This document shows, piece after piece, positions 42,456 through 56,400 of a stretch of DNA of 64,000 bases; the stretch's first letter is position 1, and the number at the start of each line of letters is the position of its first letter. The DNA lies in the NCBI RefSeq assembly GCF_014851395.1, contig NW_024044681.1, positions 6,396,879 through 6,460,878 on the forward strand, read 5' to 3'. The notes beneath the pieces were generated by a model. The model did no database searches, had not been told where the DNA came from, and saw nothing but the letters and a program-made list of their open reading frames with translations. Source of the DNA: Micropterus salmoides. Lineage: Eukaryota > Chordata > Actinopteri > Centrarchiformes > Centrarchidae. Position numbers and translations under genes: made by a program.

Positions 42456-44935
42456 TACTCTTTAAGCCCGGGTGTAGTTACTCTATTAAAAGCCTGGGAG
42501 TAGATACTCTTTTAAAAGCCCGGGTATATTTACTCTTTTAAAAGCCCGGGTATATTTACTCTTTTAAAATCCAGTGTATAGTTACTCTTTTAAAATCCAG
42601 GGTATAGTTAGTCTTTTAAAATCCAGGGTATAGTTACTCTTTTAAAATCCAGTGTATAGTTAGTCTTTTAAAATCCAGGGTATATTTACTCTTTTAAAAT
42701 CCAGTGTATAGTTACTCTTTTAAAATCCAAGGTTTAGTTACTCTTTTAAAATCCCAGGTATATTTACTCTTAAAATCCAGGGTTTAGTTACTCTTTTAAA
42801 ATCCCAGGTATATTTACTCTTTTAAAATCCAGTGTATAGTTACTCTTTTAAAATTCAGGGTATAGTTACTCTTTTAAAATCCAAGGTTTAGTTACTCTTT
42901 TAAAATCCCAGGTATAGTTACTATTTTAAAATCACAGGTATAGTTACTCTTTTAATTAATCTTTTAAATCCAGGGTATAGTTACTCTTTTAAAATTCAGG
43001 GTATTGTTACTATTTTAAAATCTCGGGTATAGTTACTCTTTTAAAATCCAGGGTATAGTTACTCTTTTAAAATCCAGGGTATAGTTACTCTTTTAAAATC
43101 CAGGGTATAGTTACTCTTTTAAAATTCAGGGTTTAGTTACTCTTTTAAAATCCAGGGTATAGTTACTCTTTTAAAATCCAGGGTATAGTTACTCTTTTAA
43201 AATCCAGGGTATAGTTACTCTTTTAAAATTCAGGGTTTAGTTACTCTTTTAAAATCCAGGGTATAGTTACTCTTTTAAAATTCAGGGTATAGTTACTCTT
43301 TTAAAATCCAGGGTATAGTTATTCTTTTAAAATTCAGGGTATAGTTAATCTTTTAAAATCCAGGGTATAGTTATTCTTTTAAAATTCAGGGTATAGTTAT
43401 TCTTTTAAAATTCAGGGTATAGTTACTCTTTTAAAATCCAGGGTATAGTTATTCTTTTAAAATTCAGGGTATAGTTACTCTTTTAAAATCCAGGGTATAG
43501 TTATTCTTTTAAAATTCAGGGTATAGTTACTCTTTTAAAATTCAGGGTATATTTACTCTTTTAAAATTCAGGGTATAGTTACTCTTTTAAAATCCAGGGT
43601 ATAGTTATTCTTTTAAAATTCAGGGTTTAGTTACTCTTTTAAAATCCCAGGTATATTTACTCTTAAAATCCAGGGTTTAGTTACTCTTTTAAAATCCCAG
43701 GTATATTTACTCTTTTAAAATCCAGTGTATAGTTACTCTTTTAAAATTCAGGGTATAGTTACTCTTTTAAAATCCAAGGTTTAGTTACTCTTTTAAAATC
43801 CCAGGTATAGTTACTCTTTTAAAATCTAGGTTGTAGTTACTCTTTTAAAATCCCAGGTGTAGTTACTATTTTAAAATCACAGGTATAGTTACTCTTTTAA
43901 TTAATCTTTTAAATCCAGGGTATAGTTACTCTTTTAAAATTCAGGGTATTGTTACTATTTTAAAATCTCGGGTATAGTTACTCTTTTAAAATCCAGGGTA
44001 TAGTTACTCTTTTAAAATCCAGGGTATAGTTACTCTTTTAAAATCCAGGGTATAGTTACTCTTTTAAAATCCAGGGTATAGTTACTCTTTTAAAATCCAG
44101 GGTTTAGTTACTCTTTTAAAATCCAGGGTATAGTTACTCTTTTAAAATCCAGGGTATAGTTACTCTTTTAAAATTCAGGGTTTAGTTACTCTTTTAAAAT
44201 CCAGGGTATAGTTACTCTTTTAAAATCCAGGGTATAGTTACTCTTTTAAAATCCAGGGTATAGTTATTCTTTTAAAATTCAGGGTATAGTTAATCTTTTA
44301 AAATCCAGGGTATAGTTATTCTTTTAAAATTCAGGGTATAGTTATTCTTTTAAAATTCAGGGTATAGTTACTCTTTTAAAATCCAGGGTATAGTTATTCT
44401 TTTAAAATTCAGGGTATAGTTACTCTTTTAAAATCCAGGGTATAGTTATTCTTTTAAAATTCAGGGTATAGTTACTCTTTTAAAATTCAGGGTATATTTA
44501 CTCTTTTAAAATACAGGGTATAGTTACTCTTTTAAAATCCAGGGTATAGTTATTCTTTTAAAATTCAGGGTATAGTTACTCTTTTAAAATCCAGGGTATA
44601 GTTATTCTTTTAAAATTCAGGGTATAGTTATTCTTTTAAAATTCAGGGTATAGTTACTCTTTTAAAATCCAGGGTATAGTTATTCTTTTAAAATTCAGGG
44701 TATAGTTACTCTTTTAAAATCCAGGGTATAGTTATTCTTTTAAAATTCAGGGTATAGTTACTCTTTTAAAATCCAGTGTATAGTTACTCTCTTAAAATCC
44801 AAGGTGTAGTTACTATTTTAAAAGCTGTGTGTAGTTTCTCTTTTAAAATCCTAGGTGTAGTTACTATTTTGAAAGCTGTGTGCAGTTTCTCTTTTAATAT
44901 CGCAGGTGTAGTGAATCTTTTAAAGGCCCAGATAT
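42456..44935 (+). repeat. 26-bp minisatellite, about 95 units
   Basis: The unit is 26 bp, containing TAGTTACTCTTTTAAAA and then (T)CCAGGGTA; the period can be read directly (for example GGGTATAG at 43025 and 43051). Central units are nearly uniform with CC/TC and CTCT/TTCT variants. Edge units diverge (AAAGCCCGGG at the left, CTGTGTG forms at the right). Each unit carries the palindrome TTTTAAAA. There are no unique spacers, so it is not a CRISPR array. A block of units is repeated within the array with an offset of about 0.9 kb. Confidence 0.95.
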
Positions 44936-45861
44936 TGTCAGAGATGGGGACAGACATAATGTGCAAATGTACAGCACTTCATGTCCGTGGTAATAGCAAA
45001 GGTAGGCCTATGTCTTTCTGAAACTTTACCATTTCTTTTAACAGAATAATCACAATTGTGGCTAAATAAGTGTTTGCAGTTTATAGTGTAACCAGGCATG
45101 ACATTTACGTGATTATCAATAATAGAAGCCTGTTGCTGCCAATGATTATGTGTTTGGGAGGCCCATGTCTAATATCCTTGTTTATATTTGGAAAACAGAC
45201 TGTAGCTTATAATTAACATGAGTTACTGTTGAGTTATATATAAAATAAAGTCATGATCTCTTTTGCAATTATTATTACTCTACATTAATTTACTTGCTGA
45301 GTACCAACCAATCCAGTCCTTTTTACCTGTTAAAATACCTTTAAATGGCCAATGCAACCCATAATATTCAGTATTTCATTTGCAGAAAGTGATTGGAGCC
45401 TCTACTTATTGGCATTAATTTCATTAATGAGAGTTATATTTAGCAGATTATACTGTATTATAACTCACATATTACTTTTTACCTCCGGAAATACCTTTAA
45501 ATTGTCAAACAACCCATAAAATGCAGTTTTCTACTCGTCAGAAAGTGATTGCAGCCTCTACTTATTGACTGAAAGGTAGCTTCTGCCCTGAAAAGTGTTG
45601 ATTTCATTAATGAGATAATGGTTTGAGAGTCTGCAGGGTGTGTTGACTTACAGTAGTTAATAAGCTGTCATTAATTGCATTGCACATTACATGGTTGTGC
45701 TTTGTAAGTGAAAAACAGGTTACAGAATTCCATAAAGCTATAAAGTTTTATAAGAAGGCCTGGACTGAACGCAGCAGGTGATGCAACATTCATCGTAACC
45801 ATGAGTTACTTGAGACTTAACTTGGACTCTAGCTCAGAGACTTTTGAGCATCTCTGGAAAT

Positions 45862-45918
45862 TGTTACTCTTTTAAAATCCCGGGTATAGTTTCTCTTTTA
45901 AAATCGCTGGTGTAGTCA
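45862..45918 (+). repeat. Outlying minisatellite units
   Basis: Two copies of the 26-bp unit (TTACTCTTTTAAAATCCCGG and TTTCTCTTTTAAAATCGC) lie about 930 bp beyond the main array. They point to an insertion into the array or a separated edge. Confidence 0.8.
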
Positions 45919-45959
45919 ACCTAAGTCATACAGCATGTAACATGTATTAAATATTGTGA

Positions 45960-46080
45960 AAAGGTTAAAGTTTGGTCAGGTATAGGCAACAAAACTATTT
46001 TGTTAGGTTTAGGAAAAGATCTTGGGTTTTGTTAAAATAAGTACACAACGTAAGTTGGGTGAAAGTCCTGAGTTAAATTT
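45960..46080 (+). repeat. Dispersed GGTTAGG-type repeat
   Basis: TTTTGTTAGGTTTAGGAAAA and GGGTTTTGTTAAAATAAGTA resemble 57150-57220 in this window; a common fish repeat of unknown class. Confidence 0.5.
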
Positions 46081-47250
46081 TTTACTCCACACCACCTCCT
46101 CCTTTCACTTTGTCGCTGTTATACTACATCACCTGACTTCACAGCCTGAGAAATAACCTAAACATGGGTCAAAATAAGTTTCTGCATCGACCTATACGGC
46201 CCTTTCTCTGGTGGGGATGGGGCTGGGTGAAGGCTTGTTTAATTGGGCGAAGGTGTATGTGTTATCTTTTTTTGTGGTGAGTTCATGCAAGTTTTCATAG
46301 AGTTGTGTCATGACTTGAGGTGTGTTCGAGGTTTTGAAGCTTTTAGCTCAGTGTTGCCCTCTGTCGGCTTGTTTTGTTTGAGCTCAGAGGAGATAAACCA
46401 ACACAGGATCAGAGACCGGCTTGAATTCTGTTGACTTTCCTCTGCTGATAAGAAACCTCTTCCTTCCTGTTTCCCTGAGGATTATTCCCACCTCTTTTAT
46501 TTTATCTTTCTCTTCCTGTTGTTTTCTTTCTTTATCAATGTCCCTGTTACTATTGTGAAACTTGGTTCAGATGTCCATGTTCCCCTCCCCCCTGAATATT
46601 TTTTTTTCAGAGAAACCGATGCAGATGTTTTACTTAAAAAAACCAAGAACAAGCTGTTCATTTCAGACCCCACAGAAAAGATATAAATTACATTACTTTA
46701 TAAAATGATCATAACCAACACTCTCAGCCAAGAAGCCTGATGAGCTCAGTCCAAACCAACCCTGCACCCATTATTTGTTTGACTGGCGTCCAGTTTAGTC
46801 ATTGTTTCTCTGTCTTAAACACTCACGAAATATTTTATCTCACTCTATTTTGTTTTTGCTCCTGCAGTGATTTTACTTTTGGCATTTGTCCACCCTAAGC
46901 ACATTGCACAGCAAATAGCCTTCATTATTTACTCTCCCTCTCTTTGTGTAAACATATAGCACATTCACAATTGTTCTTTATGCTCTTAGGGATTCTAGAA
47001 AACTGCACTTTTAGTATGACATGAGTGTGTGAAACCATGGATTGCAGTGTGTGCAGCATTTGTGTTCAAAATCAGGTCCTTATGCCATAAAAGTTACAAC
47101 AGCAAAAACTGCGCAGACACACGATGAGATTCTAGATGTGCTAATTTGCTTTCTGCTGTTCTGACTGTAATATTACTTGTTTAGGGGGTTGTTTGTGGTA
47201 TCAGCCGTTAGATATCAGTGTGGGTTTGACAAACTGTTTGTATTTTACAG
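46081..47250. other. No recognisable gene (1.2 kb)
   Basis: Nothing supportable other than intron-like sequence leading to the acceptor TTTGTATTTTACAG at 47237-47250. Confidence 0.4.
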
Positions 47251-47380
47251 GTTCTGTTCAGTTCTTCAGTCTCCCTGAAGTAAAAATTAGATCATGGTTG
47301 CCAACAACTACAACATGAACGCTGTTCCTGCAGGGTCACGACCTCTTGCCCGGCACCGGAGTCCCTTCAACAGCATCAAG
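47251..47380 (+). CDS. slco2b1: SLCO2B1-like exon with start codon
   Basis: The acceptor TTTTACAG ends at 47250. The ATG at 47294 opens 29 codons of polar cytosolic N-terminus (MVANNYNMN... RHRSPFNSIK). The donor is AAG|GTTTGT at 47380/47381, phase 0. It is shorter than the longest mammalian N-terminus but ends at the same place just before TM1. Confidence 0.8.
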
Positions 47381-50185
47381 GTTTGTCCCTGCTTCACATC
47401 CAGTATTTAAAGGTTCATGAGCTGAACGAAAAAGCAACTACTGCTGCATCTACTTTGTTGAGTTTTAACCTTCAACAGCAAAAAATGTAATCATCCTAAT
47501 GATTTAAATCAGGCAGACAGTAGATGCTTTCTGGGAGCAGAGGACCCTGTTGTAAGAAATAAGAGATAGATAAGAGTTAGCTTTTTCTACTATAAACTTG
47601 AAAGCACTGTAATCTTTGGGACTCCAGAGGTTCAGTTGTATAGAAGCATAGTTTCATAGAAGTTTGTGTCCAGCTGAGCAGATGTCTGCATTGTCTCACT
47701 AAAGAAACTTTCCTTCCTGAAGCGCATCCTGCTATTGTTCTCTCAAATCACAATATTTCCTCTCTACAGCTCGTCTCAGATCATAGAGATTATAATTTCA
47801 CTCATATCTTTGGTACTTGTTGTTGCACTTTTACTAAATTAATTTAGTTTTATGGTTAAGATTTAATGATCAGGAGTTTGTTTAAACCTGTGGCAGGTGC
47901 AGTTGGAGAAACTAGACAGACAGCTAGACTGAATGAAACAATTGGCCGTACTTGTTACAGTCCTGCAACAGCCACAAATAGCTTCATTTTCATTTTTGTG
48001 TCAAAGCATTTGATTTATTGATTGCTGTCGAGATGTAAAGAGAATTTCAACAAGCTTTAATGCAATTAAAGCAAAAAAATAATGTGGAAAAGCATCACTC
48101 CTCCTTACCCAACTTTCTGTCTTCCTTCTTCTTTTACTGACCTTCCTTCTTCTCTACCTTCTTCTTCGACTCTCTGCAGTTCTTTGTGTTTTGCCACAGT
48201 TTGCTGCAACTGGCGCAGCTGTTGGTATCGGGCTACATGAAGAGCTCCATCTCCACCATCGAGCGACGCTACGGCCTCTCCAGCCAGAAGTCGGGGCTGC
48301 TGGCTGCTTTCAACGAGGTCAGTACAGGAAGGTTTCTGCAGTTTTTTCTCGTCTCTGCTTGCTTACATCACTGCTGCTGGTTTCTTCAGATCTGCTACTT
48401 TCCCTTTATCTCAATTTTGTAAGGTGTTCTTATATTGTACATAATTTGGTGAAAAGCTCGATTCAATAATAATCAGGCTAACAGGTTATTATTCCGCCAA
48501 ATAAGGAACAAGTGTAGATTATTATATGGAACAGTTCTCTCTCTGTGGTTCTAATCCCAATAGGTTTTGGAAAACAGTTATGGGCATGGAAAGTAGACCC
48601 TCCTCCCTACAGCTGCCATTGTCCCTAAACATTGATGATTTCATTGTCACAGAAAAAGGCTGTATGACAGAGCTCTTCAATCTCCTTTTCATTATATTTG
48701 GCTTTCTGTTTGACTTAACTACACCTCCCTTCCAATCCAATGTCCCCTTCTCTCTCAGTAAATCAACGTCCCCCTAGTCATCAATACCCATTACACAGTT
48801 TTACCCTCCGGCCTCAGATGCTGGATGAGCTCCTTAATCTGGACCCTAAAAAGATGGCTTAGACCATTTCTTTATCAAAGTCGCATTCCCTATCATCGCT
48901 GAGCCTATAGCTCACCTATTCAACTTGTCGTTTTATTGTGCAGAAGTTCCCAGTGCTTGGAAGACAGCGGCAGTCAGTCCTGGTTTGCCAATTACCTCAT
49001 TGACCAGAGTCCAAAGTGTAAGGTCAGAACATCTGCTGTCTAAGCCCCTCACTGTCACCAAGGCAGTACCAGAAGGCTCAACACTCAATTATCCACTTAT
49101 ATGCAGATGATACCTTTTTATATTTAGTTGGGTCCTCCCTGGAACAGGTTCTAAGAACTCTACAACAATCTTTCCATTTTGTCCAGCAAGCTTTCTCTGC
49201 CCTTCACCTCATCCTTAATATCTCAAAAACAAAGTTAATGTAGTTTGGTATGAAAAACACTCCCACCTGGTGTAAATACCACAGTTGAAGGTGTTGAATT
49301 TGAGGAAGTACATACATAGGCCAGATTGGAGTTTCTCTACCGTAATCGGTCATCATTTACCCAGTCTGCTAAACTCACCCTGATTCAGATGACTATATTA
49401 CCCATGCTAGACTTTGGTTATGCAAATTACATGTCTGCAGGCAAGGGGCTTCCCGAGCGGCTACATGTTCTTTATCACATATCTATCAGATTTGCCACCA
49501 GTGCTCCTTAAAGGACACTACTGCAATCTGTGCACCTCCATAAACTGGACATCACTTCATACTCGATGTAAGATCCACTGGTTTATAGTTATTCACAAAA
49601 CTCTCTTAAGCCTAACCCCTCCGTATTTGGGATGTCAACTTCATCCTTCTTCCGTCACCTACAGCACCTGCTCCTCTAGTCACATCCGGTTACAAATCCC
49701 TACAGCTAACACATAATTAGGTCGCACTGCCTTTCAGTTTGCTGCACCCAATGATTGGAACCAACTACAAAAAACAATGAAACTCTCCACTCTCACCGCT
49801 GCCACTTTTAAAGGCAAAATCACCAACTCATTTACAGAAACCTGTAATTGCTTCATGTGATGCTATGTGTTGTTATATGTTGCTTTGCTGCTATCTCGAT
49901 TGTTTTTATCATTCAATTATTGTACCATTTGTTGTCTTGTCTACTCTCTGTAGATTGTCTTATGTCTAGTCTGTTATCATGTTTTTTTATCTGTCTCATC
50001 TGGTCTCTTTGTGTCTTTGTGCCTGGTTTTTAAAGTTTGTTGTCGGGACTGTGTTGTTGCACTTCATCCTCTGTCTATTGTCTATGTTATTTTATTTAAT
50101 CCCAGTAACCTTTTCCCACAGGAGGCCTTTGTCTCCTGCAAGTGTTCTCAGTTAACTTGCCTGGTAAAATAAAGGTGTAATGATG

Positions 50186-50243
<58 letters not shown>

Positions 50244-53200
50244 CACTTTTTTTTTGTATTTACTTCTGTTCAGACCAACTCTTACCACAAATCCATAGGT
50301 CTGTGTTTAAAATAAAAATACTTTCGAAGCAAAGAGTCATTTACGATGCCTCTCTCCTGTGTGTGTGTTTGTCTGTCCAGGTGGGGAACACGGTCCTCAT
50401 CGTCTTTGTGAGTTTCCTCGGGAGTCGAGTCCACCGGCCGCGGTTCATCGGAGGCGGAGCTCTGCTGGCCTGTCTGGCCTCACTTCTGATGGCGATGCCG
50501 CACTTCCTGAGCGGACAGTACGAGTACACTGACCGCATCAGCTGTGAGATCAAACACAAACTTGTCTAATTGTCCCCTTTCAGCATCAAGCCAACCCACT
50601 ACTGAGAGGATTTCTTCTCAACAATGTTTCTAAACTTCTCAACAGCTATCGGATAGATTTTCATTAAATTAGCTTCAGAAATTCATGTTCCCCATATAAA
50701 AATTCTAATAACTTTGGTGGTCCTCATTCATCTTTTGTATGCACTTCAGATCATGTCAGGATACCTCAAAATCTAACGACTGAATTCCTGTCTTTTCAAC
50801 AACAGCCTCCATTGATAACAGCACTGGACTCTGCCAATCAGAGAGAACGCTTAACACCTCATTATCCAATCAGAGCTGCAGCCTGCAGGAGAGCCCCGCC
50901 CAGCAGGTGGTGTACCCTCTGCTGCTGCTGGGTCAGCTGCTGCTGGGTATCGGAGCCGTCCCTATCCAGCCCTTCGGCATCTCTTACATCGATGACTACG
51001 CCAGCAAGAAGAACTCACCGCTCTACCTTGGTATGCCTGCTGAGGGAAAAGTGAATCATATTTTATCTAAACGCTCCAGTCCTGATTAGTGATTACATGG
51101 TTTGCACTAGGATATGGGTTCTAGTAAAAATAAATGATTTATAGAATATATCCCATAAAAAGGGAAAAGGAGGCCCATTTTTGCACAATTTCCATGCAAA
51201 ATGAACGTAAGCAGAGTATTACCTACCGTGTCTTGGGGGGATGGGATAGTTATCCAGTCTCAAAAAAGCTAAACGTAAATGCAACCAAAAAACATTCAAG
51301 ACGGATTCAAAACTCATGCGACGTCTGGAGGCAGTCTGCCTCTCCAAGGAGCCCGGTCTATAGCCTACCGACCCTTTGAGAAAACCCAACAAAGCGTCTG
51401 TATTTGATGCACAAGGTACCCTTCAGTGTCAGTGTGAGACACCCTGGGCCTTCAAGTAACTCTGCCGTCTGCCACCACGTAATGTACTTATTTCAACCTA
51501 AAACACAAGCTTTCTATACCTTGAGGCATTTCATTCAGATGCTGAAGAGCACATATTAAAAAGGCGATAATGGGAGCTGAAGTTAAACTCAAATAAAACG
51601 CAATAAAATAACCGCCACTGACAGGAAAATAGTGATAGTAATAACAGTTCCTAAGTCAATGTCCCTTTCCTAACTTAAGATAGGAAAAGTGTATTACACA
51701 AGCATCCTAACTTAAATAAACTCCCTTAACTAACTTTAGGATAACCATTAAGCTGTACTAACTTTAACTTGTCCACTATTTGCTAAATGTTTCCATATGG
51801 CTCCTCTTTTTGCAACAGGTAGAACTTCAATCATTGAGAGGCTTATGACACTTGCGGTTTGGTGACAAACACTTGTTAGTAGAAAGCTGTAGACTATGTA
51901 ACACAAGATAATGTTTCATGACTATGTAACATAATGTAAAGGCTATTTGTAACAAAAGTATCCTAATGCAAGTCTATGATAGGAGATCGGTAAAGACAAG
52001 AAAACTATGAAAAACATGACAACGTTAGCCTGCAGCCTTTATTACCATCATCATTCACTTTCCACAGGGGACACACAGTACAGGTTTCTGCCCGGGGGCG
52101 GTGACGGGGCCACCACTGGTTTTCTTCTGCTATTTAGATGCAAGAGCTGGATTTCTCAACAGATGTTATCATAACTCATTTGTTTTGAAGTTCAGTGTCT
52201 GTTGTTGTTTTTGCTCCAGTTGTTTCAGTATGTTGTAATTAGTTTAGTTCAGCGAGAGAAGAAGAAGTAGCATCAGGTAACAGACAAAAAAGTTGATACA
52301 CGATGTTGGATTGAGTATTTAGGATTAACCTGGGATAAGATAGGAAGATGGGGGAGAAGAGAAGATGATAATACTTTGGTCTCGCTTGTAATTTATGAAT
52401 ACGATTCATCCATGTGTTTGTTTTAGGATAGGACAAGTTCATCAGGATTTTATCTGAGACACTTGAGATGAAGTGCAAAGCTAACTCAAACATGGATGAG
52501 ATCACTGCGGTGGTTTGCGGTATGTTTGTACTGATCCACATGGCCAAGCTGAGTTTTCCTTCCTGATGTAGGTGTGTTACTCTGTTCAGTAGATGCTAAT
52601 GCTATATGACTCCCCTAAACCTTTTTTTATTAAAACAGCATTAAATCTTTGTACTTTATGCTCCTCAAACACTTCTCATCTCTTTTATCACCCTCTGCTT
52701 TACAGCTGCTGTTAAAAACTCCTTCCTGGTCATAATTACCAGTTTGAGGTTTCTGCCTCTTAAAGGAAGTTTTTCCTTGCCTCTGTCTCCTAGTGCTGCT
52801 CTTGGTGGGAACTGTTGGGCTTCTGTAAATATCATCACAGAGTACGGTCTAGACCTGCTCTTTATGAAAAGCGCTGTGAGATAACTGTTGTTGTGATTTG
52901 GCGCTATATAAATAAAATTGAATTGAATTGAATTGAAATTGAAATAGAGGTTGGTATGAATGTTATTGTTTAATTGGAAGATGGAAACTCCCCTTCAATG
53001 TGAACATTTATTATTTCATGCTACATTTTTTATGCTGGCAGGTCCACACTGTGCTCACATTACAGACGCCAGCTTTTATATTAGAAAAAGAAATGTGAGC
53101 AGCCATAATGTCATGTGATCAGTTCAATTTCAGAGCAAAGTTCAGACTCACATCAAGCTCTCATCTGATTGGACAATATGACTGACATATCTGCATGAAA

Positions 53201-53419
53201 GGGAGAGCAGGCTTTTCTGCATGTCTACAGGTCAATGTTGGGAATGTTGCAGCCTCCACAGAGCGTCTGCACGTCTTACATTACACCTGTTGCATCTGCT
53301 GGCTCTCTGCTCACATAACCTGTTTTTATTGGTTTCCTGGAACCAGTCTGAGGTTGAACCTAATCTGCAGAGAAAAAGTTGGAATTATGACACCAGGTCA
53401 CTTTTTTATTATACAAAAT

Positions 53420-53489
<70 letters not shown>

Positions 53490-56400
53490 ATATATACAAA
53501 TATTTTGTGAGCTCTGAAAACCAAAGGATTTTCTTTTAAAAGTTTAGTCTTATTGTTTTAATACACAAAATAAATGTATTAATTATCGAATTAGGTTATG
53601 ATAACAGATATTTGAGAAAGACAATTCAGCAACAAGCTTTAATTTGAAACATTTAGTCAAATCAAAGATGTTTAACAGAGAGATTTAAATCTCTTTTTAC
53701 AACTCAAATCAAAACAAAATATAAAGCATGTCAGCTTCAGCCACAGATTTGCCCCCATTACTAAAATGCTCAGCAAATTGTAAATAAAAAATACAAAACA
53801 GATTTAATCTCAGATTTCTATATAATAAAACTTCGGCCATGATTGCTGTCATCTCTAAACTTCAAGTTACTAATAACATTCATTCGTTCTAACAAACATT
53901 GTGTAATTAACCCTAGCGAGCCGTGATAGCTACTGTTATACAAGCACAAGTTCAAACGAGCTAAAAATTAACTCATCAGTAACTGTGGTTTACAATGTCT
54001 GTGATAAAATCATCTGTTGTGAGGTTTCAAAACGTCCGCTTTTATGATCTTTACAGGAGAGTTTCATAACATATATATATAAATGTTGAAACACACTCAA
54101 CTCAAAATGGTTGCTGTTGGGTTTAGGGCAATGCTCCGAGTTTTTTAAGCCCGGAGAAAATACATCTGCCTCTCAAATTTTCCTGCTTTGTTAAAAACTT
54201 TTAGGGGGCGCTACAACACTTCCTTCTGACGCAGTTTTTGACCACCCCTAGGTGTTTGAAAGCTATAAACTCACTGGGAGTGCTATAGAGCCAGCGTGCC
54301 AACCCCAACCACAAAAAGAGACATCAAATCAAAGTATTTACCAGTTCAGCTATGGGCATCCTAAAAGCCTCAAACATGTGTTTTAAAAAATTGCAATTTA
54401 CACAGGACATCCAAAATGGCTGACTTCCAGTTGGGTAAAATCTCTAAAACGAAGCCGAAGTGTGTTCTTTATGATGACAGCAATGATCCCCCCAAATCTC
54501 AGGAAGATTTTCGCCTGTCCCGACGGGTATTCAAAGCCCCTCAAAAACGCATTCTACGGTTCATTTAACTGACTGATTTTAGAAAGGATCATATGATTTA
54601 AGGTCACCATGTGTGATGAATCATGTGACTGCACATTGTACAGATACTACTGTCACACAGTGTGGAAAAACATTAAAGATTGAAGGTGGTTCCAGCTGAC
54701 AAACTACACTAAACAAACTAGACAAACATGAGGCATTTCATTTCTCTGTTTCTGTTGGTGTTCTGAGGTTTTTCTTGGTCGTGTTTTTCAGGCATCCTCC
54801 TCGCCGTGACCTCCATCGGCCCGGCGTTTGGCTTCATCACCGGCTCCTTAATGCTGCGCTTTTATGTCGACTTTGACAAGTTATCCAAAGGTGAGGAGAC
54901 ACACTGCACTGATGCTTCACAGCTGGTCTGAAATACGCTGTCATAACTCGAGTAAAGTCGAGCTCATTTGTAACACTTATGGAAGGGAAGGACTTCCTGC
55001 GTGTGGCAGTCACTTACTGTCCGTCTAAGTGTGACAAGTGAAAAGATGATTAGTGTAGGTCATTTCCTCAATACCAACTATAACAACAGAGCTGCTGCAC
55101 TACAAAAGAAGACAGATTACTGGCAAGGTCTTAAAGCTACAAGGAAATAACATATTTATGCTGTCTCTGTCTTGCTTATGTATTGTGGCGTACAGTAGCT
55201 ATGAAAGGTTTCCACTCCCTTAACCTTTTCGCACATCTGGTGTTACTTAGTTATTTGACGTGTGATTTGTGGAAACTTGGAGACTTTACATGTCAAGCCT
55301 GAGTCAAACACTGGGTCCAACAGGGTTAATATTATTATTATTACAAACTAAGTATGACAATCTCATATATTTCCACACATTGACTTCTGGTTATTCTGTG
55401 GTGAAGGAGTCTGTGCAGCATCAGAGTTCTCGATAGTCTCACGCAAAGAAACCACAGGAAAACAAAAGAGCTGAAATAAACGTGGAGGAGAGGCAGAAAG
55501 GGTCAGAAGGCTCGCAAAACGAATAAATGGCAAAATGGAAGAGATTTGTCGTCGGCGAGCCTGAAGAAGAAAATACAGGCCGATATAAAATGATTTTCAT
55601 TTGTGGAGCGACACGAGAAAAGACTTTGATAATCTGAGACAATAAATCAATCATAGACTCACATCACTCAGGTGGGAAAAATGGATAGAAAACTGGGCTC
55701 AGGAGGGAAGTGACACATCGTCCAAAAGAGGAAGGAGTATGACGCCGCTAAAAGAGTCTTGATGGGAGAAAGGCATCTTATTCCAGACACCGTTTACCAG
55801 GATGCTGATTCACTGGAAACTCAAACCTACAGCAATGTAATGGAAGTGAAAGAGGAATTGGAGAGACGCCGGAGTCACCGATCATAGACGCCAAAACGGA
55901 CAAAATGAAATCCCTAATGATGTTACGGCCCTGTATCTTGGTGTAATAAGAGAGGATGTGATTATTAAAAAGACTGGTGTCTGTGTTGCTGTTTGAGGCA
56001 GGTATGAAGCGATCAGAAAGACTTAAAGCTCAGCGAGTCAGTTTGGTTCAGAGGCTGCTGTGTGTTTGTTTAACAGGTTTCCTTAAAGCCAACAGTTAGC
56101 TTCACACCCTGCTGCCCTCCTTTTGTTCACGTGGGAAACAAACGTGCAGCTCTCAACCCTCAGGGTGTTCACGCTGAGTGACAACTCTGCAACAAGGTAA
56201 CAATTTAAAACAACAGCTTTTCATTTTAATCGTGAGCAAACAATGCTGGCAGTAAGACTATTAACTTTTCAAACGCCAAATAACACACTCTATCAATGAC
56301 AAACAGGCGTCTGATGAATCTGTTACTCAAACTGAGCTTTCTAGCTAGGAATCTGAACGATAGCTTACAGGGTCTGGGTTTGCCAGGACTTGTTGCATGA

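Noticed and set aside
42456..44935. CRISPR-like regular repeats
   Set aside because: Units are contiguous with no unique spacers, and the genome is eukaryotic; it is a minisatellite.
53195..53490. Open frames ending in a YIYIYI run
   Set aside because: They are produced by the (TA)n microsatellite and have no gene support.
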